This document shows, piece by piece, positions 11,734 through 22,240 of a DNA stretch of 64,000 nt. Made by a program: the position numbers and the translations under genes. The notes beneath the pieces are model-generated. The model did no database searches and was not told the DNA's origin. It saw only the letters and a list, made by a program, of their open reading frames with translations. Position 1 is the stretch's first letter. The number at the start of each line of letters is the position of its first letter. Source of the stretch: Apricaphanius iberus (taxonomy: Eukaryota > Chordata > Actinopteri > Cyprinodontiformes > Aphaniidae); NCBI GenBank assembly GCA_028564705.1, contig JAPXFQ010001947.1, positions 29,032 through 93,031 on the forward strand, in the 5' to 3' direction.

Positions 11734-13158
11734 TAGGGTTGGGTAAAACGATTATTTTTGTAATGGATTAATCAAGTGATTATCTCAAGGAAATTTCTTC
11801 TTATGCAAGAGGCTTCATCAGTTCATGCTCGCCGGTGACCAGGCTGGGACCAGAAGAGGTGAAACGTCTTCCAAGACAAATTACCAAGTCCAGTTACGTT
11901 TGATTGAAATTTCCTCGAGATAACCATGACCTGGACGAATGAGAATATTCACAGGCTTAATCAAGTGATTATTTTTTCGATGCATCGATAAATCTAATAA
12001 TTAATTTTTCAATGCGATTCGATGTTGATTCGTTTATCGATTATTTACCCATTATTTAATTTGTATAGAAATTTGACATTTATAAATTTACGTATTTCAA
12101 TCAAATAAACAAATTTCTTCATTTGAACACATTTTAATAAATAAAAAAAAATCCCGACTAAAGTTCTAGTATTAGTACAATCTCCCGTTAGATGTTGCAT
12201 TTCACAAGAAGTTAAATGTGCAAACAAATCATAAGAATAAAGGAAAGAAAATACAAAAAAATATAAAACAAAATGTAACATTCACTTAATGCAAAAAGTG
12301 CTCTTCATTCAGAAAAAAACATTTTTGCTGCATTTTGTCTTGTTTCTGACATTAGATTTGCACACAAAAAAAAGAGATAAAGAGGGAGAGAGGCGCTGTT
12401 CATTCCAATAAAATGCTGCACATAGTATTCAAACAGGATGAGGAAATATTAAACGTGACAATCAAGACTTCTTTGTCAGTTTGTGTTTACAAGCACTTAA
12501 ACATGTATTAATGTCCACGACGACTACATTTAGCAGGTTACCAATGTTAACATGTTTACCGCGGCCAAATAACACTCTCACATTTTCGGCTTTTGCTCAT
12601 AATCAGTCTGTGCGCATTCCAACTCATTCTGCGAACACGGGTCACAAATAAAAACCAACCAAACAGGTAGCAGTAACATACACCAGACACCGCTAGGAAG
12701 CTCAAATAAGTTTTGCTTTTAAAGAGGTGAGTGTCTGTATATGAGTGTGTGTGTGTCTCGTGTATATGGGGGTGTTTGGGTGATTTATGGGGTAAAATCC
12801 ATAGCGTTAGTAAAAAAAGTTGAAAACCTACGGTGTTTTATGATTCGCTGGAACTGCTCTTGGATGCCGTTGTTTGAGGTGCTGGTTTATAGCAGTCGTG
12901 CTTTTACGATAAGACATTCCCATTTTGCTAACCCGGTAGACGACAAAATCGCTCCCTTTTATTTCAAAATAGTTCCATACCTTTGAACTGCGAGTTAGGA
13001 TGGACGTATTTTTAAGTCAACTGACTCACTCATGCTGCAACTACTGGCTCCCGCCATGTTTGTTTTGAAAGTGACGACGCATCGACGCACATTTTTTTGC
13101 ATCAACATATTTTTTGCCTCGACGTAATTCATTACGTCAACACGTCGTCGCAGCCCTA
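11734..13158. mobile_element. hAT-type element inserted in the zinc-finger exon
   Basis: CTTCTCAC stands immediately outside both ends (11,726-11,733 and 13,159-13,166), a perfect 8-bp target duplication. The ends are TAGGGTTGGG and, on the complement, TAGGGCTGCG. The interior has no transposase. It contains ATCGAT-rich subterminal sequence and, near 11,800-11,960, a segment resembling a widespread fish repeat. The left interruption lies exactly within a finger linker (GEK then stop), so the insertion ends the reading frame. Confidence 0.85.
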
Positions 13159-14708
13159 CTTCTCACCTTTGTGAACTCTTATGTGGCCAGTCACACTTTC
13201 CTTATGCTTGAACCCTTTGCCACAAAATGAACAAGTGACAGGCTTTTCATCTGTGTGAACTCTCATGTGTCTAGTTAAATGTACTTTCTGACTAAAACAT
13301 TTGCCACATAATGAACAACTGAAAGGCTTCTCACCTGTGTGAACGCTCATGTGACCAGTTAAACTTACTTTGTGATTAAAACTTTTGCCACAAATTGTAC
13401 AAGAGAAGGGCTTCTCTTTTGTGTGAACTCTCATGTGACTAGTTAAATGTCCTTTCTCAGTATAACTTTTGCCACAAATTGTACAAGAGAAAGGCTTCTC
13501 ACCGGTGTGAACTCTCATGTGTTTGGTCAAATTTTCATTAAGACTAAAACGTTTGCCACACATTGTACAAGAGAAAGGCTTCTCAACTGTGTGAACTCTC
13601 ATGTGGCCAGTAAAACTTTCTTTTCGATTAAACTCTTTGCCACAAATTGTACAAGAGAAGGGCTTCTCTTTTGTGTGAACTCTCATGTGATTAGTTAAAT
13701 TTCCTTTCAAACTAAAACTATTGCCACACATTGAACAAGAGAAAGGCTTTTCTTTTGTGTGAACTCTCATGTGACTAGTTAAATGTCCTTTCTGAATAAA
13801 ACTTTTGCCACACGATGAACAAGAGAAAGGCTTCAAACCTGTGTGAACTTTCATGTGTGCGGTCAAATTTACTTTCACACTAAAACTTTTGCCACATAAC
13901 GAGCAAGTGAAAGGCTTCTCCTTTGTGTGAACTCACAAGTGTTTGGTCAAATTTCCTTTCTCAGTATAACTTTTGCCACAAATTGTACAAGAGAAAGGCT
14001 TCTCACCTGTGTGAACTCTCATGTGGCCAGTCAAACTTTCTTTGCAATTAAACCCTTTGCCACACAATGAGCAAGTGAAAGGCTTCTCACCTGTGTGAGT
14101 TTTGGTATGAATTGTTAATTTGTTTCTAGTCATAAACCTTTTTCCACATGTCAAACATGGAAAATGCTTCTCACCTGTGTGACCTTTCAAGTGTTGAGTC
14201 AACTTATTCTTTTTAGTAAAAAAATCACCACAAATTATACAAAGATACAAATAGTTTTCTTTGTCAGTTTTGTTCTCCTTTTCAGGTTCTGAATTGTTTT
14301 TCTTTGTGGTTTTCTGACTTCTCCTATTTTGTTTCGGCTCTTTATCTCTCTTTGATTCAGAGTCTTTATGATGGTTTCCTTCTTGATCCTCATTCCCAGT
14401 TTCAGTGGAGTCCTGAGAGATGACTTGGTTCCTAATTGGTTCTGAGGTGATGTTGCCATTTTCTAAATTTGTGGGATTCTTCATTAATCTATCTTCAGTC
14501 TCCTGATTCAATAAAAGCTGCCCTTTATGCTCATCTATGCAGAGCTCCAATGCTTCCTTGTTTATCGAGGAATGTTCTGGTTCTTGCTGCTCTTCTTTCA
14601 CCTTCTGAGGTTCTGGTTCCTTTTGGTCCAAACTGGAATCACTCTCCATTTTACAGAGCTGCTGGTCAGAGAAAACCTCATCTTTCCAAACATGAACCAG
14701 TAGATGGT
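13156..14708 (-). pseudogene. Zinc-finger exon 2, fingers 1-13, with in-frame stop
   Basis: From 14,708 to 13,156 the frame is continuous except for one TGA at 13,933-13,935. Before it are the linker and fingers 1-4; after it are fingers 5-13. Fingers repeat a core of the type FSCTICGKSFxxKxxLTxHMRVH, and neighbours are nearly identical at the DNA level, showing recent tandem duplication. If the stop is real, the product would be a four-finger protein. If it is a sequencing error, thirteen fingers would remain before the hAT insertion. A separate 74-codon frame inside this region is only a shadow. Confidence 0.85.
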
Positions 14709-17700
14709 CTGAAGAAAAAAACAAGAGAAAAGCTTTTGATTGCACGTTCATAAAAACTGTTTTGCTTAATCACTTCACACATATAAAATACAAAGAAAAG
14801 TATTAAGTCCTAAAATTAGCTAAATATGAAAAGGAGATTTAAATTTCAAAACCGTATTTCCTTCCAAAAGGAAAATCTCCATCACGTAATCTAATGGATT
14901 TTTAAAATCTCTACAAAACAATACAAACAAGTGTTTTCTATGATAATTAAATTTTTGTTGAGCTCTTAGACAAATCTGGGCTATTTTAAAACCTCGACAG
15001 TAAAATAGGATGATCGCCTCCATCCCATGTCATACTGGTGCAATAATTCAACCAAAGTGTGGCCTCTACCAAGTACATATGCTATAGTGTAACTAGCCAT
15101 GGTCTTAGAAAAATTCCACAGTAATATAATGATGATAGTGATGTCATTGTCCAATCATGTGATCAGATATATGGCCAGATCACATCATTTTCAAACAATC
15201 TAAATTGGTTTGATAAGATCTGATATAAGCTTGTAAATGAAAAAAAAAGTTTGGATAGAGGTTGTCAGAATGATAATGGCTTAGTTTTAAGAAATTCTAC
15301 TACATTAGTATTCTTCGTTGCATGGAGGACAACACAGCAACGACTATTTACGAGAGAAGGGGATATCTGTGACAAATACCTTCTTATCTTCCCTAATAAA
15401 ACATGTGGAATTCATTAGGCTGATTGGTGGCCATGTTTTATCTGAAATTGTCTTGAAGTAAAAAAGGATCAAACACTTCTGAAATACTGTTGACTCAATG
15501 TCTGATGTGACACGTGTTGATCACCTTAAATCTGTCCTAAGATACAGTTAGGTCCAGAAATATTTGGACAGTGACAAGTTTTGTTATTGTAGCTGTTAAC
15601 GAAAACATACTCAGGATAGATTTAGATTATCAATATGGATTTAAAGTGTAACTGAACCCCATGAAAAAGCATCATCCCACCCCAAGGCGACATTTGAAAG
15701 ATTCTATCAATGTGGGCAGGGCCCACATTAGTCAGCTGACTGTAGCATGTTTGGCAGCATGGATTACAGGATTTTATTCCACATTCCTAAAGACAGCAGC
15801 TGGATCAAAGAACAAAGACCCCTTAGGACAGAGAGATAAGTGGCTTAATGCTAATGTAGGTTAACCATTTATCAAGCAGTTTATGTGATCTTATTACAGC
15901 ATTGTGTGGTTAATCTATCTGTAGCATCTCAGAACGTTTAGTAAACCGGTGCAACCAACACCCGCAGCTTTTTTTAATATACTGAGCTAGAAAGATTTGC
16001 TTAGTGGACTCAGCTAGTTGTTTGGGCTGTCTAAAGCCTGGAAATTTAACGACTGAATAAGGCTTTATCTACCCCGTTCTTTACAAACACACAAATCAAT
16101 CAAATAAAAAAAAAGGTCTGAGCCCTTAATATAACAGAGTTTCATTGTGGTACGTCAGAATACTGTTTGAGACGATGCTCAGCACTGTTGGTTTCAGTTT
16201 GACCTGCTCCCGGCTATGCTGAGCTTAAAGGGAGGGGGGGATTATAGAGAAATGAGCCGTTTCACATTGTGGTCCAACATTAACTACACAAAATCAGGAC
16301 TGCTTTTATCAATACTGGGATTTAAATGGTGTCGTTATTTGTTACTTTGTGTGCCTAAAGCCGTGATCACAGTGTGCGATTGCGGCTGACTTAGACCTTC
16401 ACTTACGTCAAGAAAAGAGTCGTGATGAAAAACGACTGTGCATGTGTTTCACCAGTCTGTGGCGTGCTGCCTTAAAGCTTATAAATTGCACCTGACCAAA
16501 ACCAGCAAATACTTTTTTGCCACAATTCGCTCTGATTCGTACGAATGAGAAGTGTTAATTTGCTCCAATCCCAAATTGTGGATCATACTGAAGATTTTTC
16601 TCATTTACAGTAGACCTGTGTCAATAACCACATTAAAGCTACAACATTTTGAACTAGTGATATCAATATTGAATATTTTATAGAGGCGCCTAAAGAGTTA
16701 AAATCAAAGTCTAAATTTTCTTCTGGGGGAGCATGCCCCTAGACAGGGCTTTCCACTAGGGGGGTGAGGAAAAATCGATTCACGTCTGAATCTCGATTCC
16801 TATTTAACAAGATTCAGAATCGATCTGAAATGAGGATCGATTCTCAAAAAACATGTTTTCTGAACCTTTTTACATTTTCGTTTCGCGTCCTGTTTGTCAT
16901 GCAACGGCCACCGTCGCATTGACAGGCCTGATGCGCCGTTGGCTAGCTAGCGCTAGCTAGCTGTAGCAGCTAGGCTAAAGTTCAACATGAAAGACTTAAG
17001 AGAAATCCATCCCGCCCCGTCTTTGCTGAAGGTAAATGTTTGGGATGTCTAAAAGGTCTTCTCCATGCTAATGACACCCTTGGCTAAAGTTTTTTTTATT
17101 TATTTTTTTATAAATCTGCAAGTATATAAGAGCGATCTTTCTTTATAAGCTACACATAAACATATCCAGCAGCGCTTCACATCAGTATAGGTTTCTAGAA
17201 TCTAGCTGTTGTAGTTTTGTACCTGGGGCTGTTCTAGTCCAGAAGCATAAAAAAAGTGCTCAAGTAGTTTTTTAGTTTGTTTCACAAATACTACAGTTTT
17301 TTCACTGTTCTGCTATTAGTGTAGAATAATCTAATCCATCTTTGAAATTTCCCGGTATTGTAGTTTTTGAGCTACAGCTAAAATAGTTAGTTAAAGATGC
17401 AGAAAAAAGCTGAAATCTGCCTTTATTGAAGTTTCCCAAAACACAGAAATGGTTCATGAATCCGGATGATTGGAGCTGGTTACAAATGTTCGGCTATTAG
17501 TGTAGAATAATCTAGACCCAGTTTGAAATGTCTAGAAAATGTAGTTTAAAACTAGAGCAGATTAAAGATCAGAGTAGAGAGAAATTTACTGCAATTTCCC
17601 TTTAGCCATTTCCCGAATCAGAAGCCAGAAACGGAAACCAACTTCGGCCTCGTATAGCCTACCACCACTTTATCAAGCACCAGGAGCTAGCTTTATCTTC

Positions 17701-17804
17701 GCTTCCTAATCTCCGCTAAAATCTCTCCCCAAATGGTGGATTTAAAGCCGTAATCTCCATCCTGCGTCAACAGTAAACCGTCAGCATCGTTTGCTGTTTC
17801 CTAC
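14709..17804 (-). other. Intron of the zinc-finger gene, with repeat fragments
   Basis: The intron is bounded by a GTAGGA donor (right) and a TTTTTTCTTCAG acceptor (left). It holds one end of a Tc1-like element (CAGTTAGGTCCAGAAATATT at about 15,547). It also holds a diverged end of the GTGTAACTGAACCCC family at about 15,649, and an ATCGATTC-rich MITE end at about 16,760-16,860. No other coding sequence is seen. Confidence 0.55.
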
Positions 17805-17970
17805 CTATCCGGTGTAAGATGATCTGGGGTGTCCGGGTGAAATCCAGCGGCCTGTTCTGATCATCCTTCTCTTCCTCGGACTTGATGATTTCTTTACAAT
17901 CCGTGAATGTTTCTTCAGCAGGAGTTAACTGCTCGTTGATCAACTCTCGTTGAAACTGGACTGAAGACAT
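17805..17970 (-). CDS. Zinc-finger gene exon 1
   Basis: The 55-codon exon starts MSSVQFQRELINEQLTPAEE and ends RTPQIILHRI plus one base, before GTAGGA. In fish zinc-finger genes the first coding exon has this form (MSSVQ..R..I.ERLTAAAEEIF...KPQIKLHRI), and its phase-1 junction matches the exon at 14,708. It lies at the expected 5' end of the gene. The reading is clean, so exon 1 is probably still transcribable although the gene is broken downstream. Confidence 0.8.
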
Positions 17971-18789
17971 TCTGACTGCAAATACTCACTAATTTAGCCC
18001 CCGGATGAGCAGAATCTCTAGACTGACTTAATGTGGAGAAAAACAACTAGCATCACGTTTAGCTTCTAATTCTTCTTCTTGCGGTTTATTGGGGGTTGAT
18101 AAAGAGGAATCAGGTCATTACCGCCATCAGCTGGTGGAGAGGGGGAACAGCAACACGGAAGCGAGAGGGAATAAAGACTTAATATAGAACATAACCAAGT
18201 TGTTATTCCACCATAAATTCTTGACATAGGAACCAGACAAAATTCTTGCCAACATTGCATACATATTTCAAAATCAAACTGCTTGTGGTAAAAAAGTCAA
18301 AAGCCAAAACCAGAAATGCTGGACGGATGAAAATAATGTATATTCTTCAACTGTCAGATGAAAGGAGAGCCAGGCATCGATAAGACCAAAGTCAATCCTA
18401 TAATGTTTTAGTTTATCAAGTGATGGTAACCATAATATTTTCAAGTAGCCTACTACAAAGACTCAAATATGGGTTGAGTCCTAACTTAAACTTACCTCCT
18501 AAATTGTACAGTATGTCAGTAATATGAGAGTAAAGTGAAAAAAAAAATGTGCCAAACAGGAAGTATCATCAATATTTGGAAAATATATATTTGCACCAGA
18601 TTGAACACTTTGAATTGAGTTCTGATTAAAATAAGCAGCTTATTTAATAAAACAAAAACAACTTTCTTGCCTGATGAGCAGAATAAAAAAACTCAGAGTA
18701 AAAGACAAGTGCAAAAGTGTTACCAAAACAGGTAGATACAATAATATAGAACACACAGGTAATCATCCACCAGTGGAGAAAAAGACTTT
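17971..18789. other. Intergenic, no gene recognised
   Basis: This is the promoter side of the zinc-finger gene. A short repeat-like block at 18,066-18,260 (TTCTTCTTCTTGCGGTTTAT onwards) resembles dispersed fish repeats. No TATA or other core element can be assigned with confidence. Confidence 0.4.
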
Positions 18790-19340
18790 AAAACACCAAA
18801 CAAGAGAGTCTATGAAAGCATAGAGCGTTTGCCTGTGATTGGTCAGTTTCAATAACAGCCAGATATCATTTCACCAGAACAGGGCTCTATAGTCGCTGTA
18901 ATCAGTAGTTAATGCAATGTTTGGCCTCTATATGCTTTATATTGAAAGGATCATTTATCTAATCTGGACACAATGAGGTGTAGAGAACGACTAAACAGAC
19001 AACTGTGTTTGTTTCCATGCGTTTCTAGAGTATTCTATGAGCTGCACTTCTAGTAAAACGCTTTAAAGCTTAATAAAAACGTACTTTCTGTCGTCCATTG
19101 CTCCTTGAGGAGGGAAATGTGTTCACAGGATGAAGGAAACTCTAGTCAACCAGAAACGACACTGCAATGGTAGGCAGACCCACCATTAAAAGTTAGCACC
19201 CCCTACTGTCCTGGTAAAGATTTGCTTTGCAATTTTAGAAAAAAACAATAAAGAACTATAAACAAAAAAACGTCTCCATCTATACGTCTGCATCTGGGTG
19301 CAAACTTGCTGACAGAGAAGTAGAAACTAGGACTAAGAAG
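18790..19340. mobile_element. Non-autonomous DNA element, copy 1 of a three-copy family
   Basis: It shares long stretches with 19,632-20,281, including GGGCTCTATAGT, GTAATCAGTAGTTAATG, TATTCTATGAGCTGCACTTC and TACTTTCTGTCGT. The right end (GACAGAGAAGTAGAAACTAGG) corresponds to the conserved end of the better copy. The left end is not clear. No coding capacity. Confidence 0.55.
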
Positions 19341-19342
19341 CC

Positions 19343-19590
19343 TCAAACTGCCGAGTCGCTTTCCAAAGTGCTAAAGTGCAGGAGCTCGACGTCGTCTGTG
19401 GAGCTGAACTGGCTAACAGGCAGACAGGCGCCGCCGTAACAGGTGTGTAAAGCCGAAATGACTTTTTTATGAGATAGATGAGTTTCCTGGAGAAAGACAA
19501 TGTCTGTCTGTAATTGTTTTAGAACATCCAGAATGGTTTTTGTTTTATAGTTCCTCCAAATCTGCACATATTCCTGGGGTCTGTTCCAGA
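19343..19590 (-). pseudogene. L1/Tx1-type LINE endonuclease fragment
   Basis: The minus-strand frame reads TILDVLKQLQTDIVFLQETH. This is the typical start of the AP-endonuclease of L1/Tx1-clade LINEs, with the FLQETHL motif. About 50 codons are recognisable, then similarity ends in the neighbouring MITE. It is an isolated scrap with no RT. Confidence 0.6.
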
Positions 19591-19631
19591 AAGTTTGGTC
19601 AACTTACCATGTGGTAAACTCTGATGTCTCA

Positions 19632-20281
19632 GTAAAGCTTAGTTTATGCTTCTGCGTTTGGACGGAGGCGGATTGACCTAACGCCACTATCCTTCAACGC
19701 AAGGGCTCTCCGTCACCTACGCAAGGACGCATGGAGCAGAGGCCCAAATCTGAACTATCCGTCTCAGTCGACGAAGAGCGTATGCATCTGATTTGTCAAT
19801 TTCAGTAACAACTAGAGATGGCATCACCAGAACGGGGCTCTATAGTTGCTGTAATCAGTAGTTAATGTAGCATTTGATATATGCTTTATGCTTATAGCTA
19901 TATATTACACTATGCTTTATGTTGAAAGGATAATTTATGTAATCTGTTCTTTTGGCGATTTTGAACACAAGGAGGTGTAGGAAAACAACAAAAAATGCTC
20001 TGTTTGTTTCCGTGCATTTCTAGGGTATTCTATGAGCTGCACTTCTAGTAAAAAGCTTTACAGCTTAATGGAAACGTACTTTCTGTCGTTCATTGTCGTC
20101 CAGTGTGATAGTAGGCAGAGACGCCATGAAAACTTAGCACCCCCTACTGTCCTGGTCGAGCAACGCTGAAAAAACATTAGAGAATGTAGTGGAAGAGCGG
20201 ATTACTATAAACAGAAAACGTCTCTGTCAATGCGTCACGTCTGAGTACAGATTTTCTGTCGGAGAAGCATAACTAGGCTTT
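19632..20281. mobile_element. Non-autonomous DNA element, best copy of its family
   Basis: Left end TAAAGCTTAGTTTATGCTTC and right end (complement) TAAAGCCTAGTTATGCTTCT form an imperfect terminal inverted repeat of about 20 bp. The body is shared with 18,790-19,340 and with 47,325-47,645. It sits in another repeat: GTTCCAGAA-type sequence flanks it on both sides. No target duplication is obvious and no transposase is present. Confidence 0.6.
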
Positions 20282-21475
20282 AGTCAACCCAAAACCTGCT
20301 TAGCCTGATTATGTCGGTTCCAGAACACCTGATAAGAATCAGCTTAATCAACCTACTGCTGGTAAATCCTGAAACATAAAGACCCTCTTAATGGATCACT
20401 GAAAAGAACAGAATACTTAAGAGAAGTGAAGTTGGAAGTACTAATGCTGGTTTATGAGGAATCCAAGTCAATCAGGCGCGGATTTAGGTTTGAAGTAGAT
20501 CAGGGGCTTAGCCCATATGACTGATGGATTTCTTTTATTTTTTTTATATGTGCAAAAATGATTTTAAATGATACAGCACTATAAAGCAAACATAACGCAT
20601 TGGATTACACTATGCTTTCATAAAGCAAAACAACCATCAGAAAAATGAATGATCAACAATTTTTAGGAGTCAGAGTCTGCGTGCTTGTGTTTGGTTGTGT
20701 CTTTGCCCCTGCTACCTCTCTGCAGGGTATGATTGACAGGCGCTGGTGTTCAAAAGAGGAGCGGCTGCTGCAAAGCAAATCTAGCAAACCCAAATTAACA
20801 CAGTTAGATTTAATTTAAAACACTTTTAAAGTGTCTATATGGGTCCAAACTAGAGAGTGTTAATTTAACTCTTTTTGGAGATTTGGTACCTTAATCTCCC
20901 TGGAGTTACTAATTTAACACTTAACACTAACTGGGTGTTAGAGTATATTAACTTGTACAGAGTATTTTTTTAACTACTTAAGTCATCTCCTAATTAACTC
21001 TAAAAATGTGTTAATTTTGCTGTCCTGAATTTTTGTTTAATTCTTTGGGAAATAAATAAATAATAAAAAGAGGCAATGTTTCTCTGAAGATAATTTATTT
21101 ATAACTTTACACCACAATTTTAAATCAGTTTCTATAACATGTAACAAAATGGAACAATATACTTGGTCTCACTTTCATTAGAATATTGTCCATTAAGGGT
21201 CTGACATAGGTAAGCTGGTCAATGCAAATTTTCTTAAACACTGGTAGATCATTGGACATTGCAGTACATAGAACAGACCAACCTGGAATTCAATACCATA
21301 ATTTCTTTTTTTTTTTTTTTTTTTTTTTTTAACGTGTCCTGTCTAGCAGTATGCTACTCAGAATTGGTGTCTGAGTACCAAGTACAAGCCCAACAGTTTT
21401 ACTTTCCCAAGCAGAGTATTACAGCTTCGCTGTAGTACGCCACTTGATGTATATGTATGAAAAATCTTTATTAGT
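20282..21475. other. Repeat-rich, no gene recognised
   Basis: It contains a block of AGTGTTAATTTAAC-type motifs at 20,860-21,010 and a 26-nt T run near 21,303. The T run is compatible with the A tail of a retroposed minus-strand sequence. The end at 21,475 is the flank of the BEL 3' LTR. Confidence 0.4.
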
Positions 21476-22210
21476 TGAAGTGGAGGCACTATACCTAGAG
21501 CCCACTAAATAATTTTAACTGGTTGAGGCGGAAACAGTATGGCTTGATTCCGGTTAGTGAATCAGGACTGGAGAGGGATAGCTTTTAAGCTTATTTATTT
21601 ATGAACATGTGCAGTATAAGTGGTCTGCAATACAAACAGAGCAAAACAACAATAAATACATTTACATATTTACAATAAGGCGATAAGTGTTTATCATTAT
21701 TTGCTAACGGAGGAATAAACTATTATCATCATCCGAAACAAACAGATTTAACAGGCAGACTATGTAAAGTCCACATAATATATAAGTTCAGTCCATTCAG
21801 TCCATAATGAGGATAAACCAAGATTGGGGTATGTAAAACAAGCATGTAAACATGTAAGTTGCAGTAACATACCTAAACATTAACCCATTAAGTGATGCCT
21901 AATTAGCATTAGAAGATTAGCCAGAAGAAAACATCCAAAATATGGAAAATGAACTAAATTAACCAAAAAAAACACAATAGCAGACTATTGTTTAAGGTCA
22001 AACTGAAACATTTCACTCACTTCTGTTGTCCATAACGCACGAAAAACATGTTCATATTGGGCTGCATTAGCTGCTAATGGCTAAGCTCCTCTGCAGCACC
22101 AGGAAGACATGTGCAAACTGCTGACTCACGTGGAAAAATACAAAGAAAAAAGGGGTCAGTCTTTATAGAGTTTGTCCACCAGAGGGAGTAGCTGACTAGG
22201 CTTTCCAGCC
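21476..22210 (-). repeat. 3' LTR of BEL/Pao element A
   Basis: In element orientation the LTR ends in CACTTCA at 21,476. The segment 21,476-22,060 matches the right LTR with roughly 1% substitutions and three indels; one is a 29-bp stretch near 21,790 missing from the other copy. The LTR probably continues to about 22,210. A purine tract (TTTGGGGGCGG on the minus strand) lies just upstream of that point, and a TATAAAG box lies near 22,165. The last ~150 bp, the U3 part, has no counterpart at the other end. Confidence 0.75.
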
Positions 22211-22240
22211 GCCCCCAAATGTCAGCTATGACATTTGTAA

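Larger units (their letters stand above)
11309..17970 (-). pseudogene. C2H2 zinc-finger gene, two exons, disrupted
   Basis: Exon 1 is 17,970-17,805 (MSSVQFQRELINEQLT..., ending LHRI with a GTAGGA donor). Exon 2 starts at 14,708 after TTTCTTCAG. The split codon forms D and reads on as HLLVHVWKDEVFSDQQLC, the usual second-exon opening of fish zinc-finger genes. An acidic and lysine-rich linker follows, then about 17 C2H2 fingers (CxxC, 12 residues, HxxxH, with TGEKPF-type linkers), implying a nuclear DNA-binding protein. Three lesions are visible. A TGA at 13,933-13,935 replaces the expected arginine codon in the linker after finger 4. A 1,425-bp hAT insertion follows finger 13. Frameshifts hit fingers 14 and 15 at 11,640-11,720. 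Fingers 16-17 are readable at 11,309-11,632. No effector domain is seen. Confidence 0.85.
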
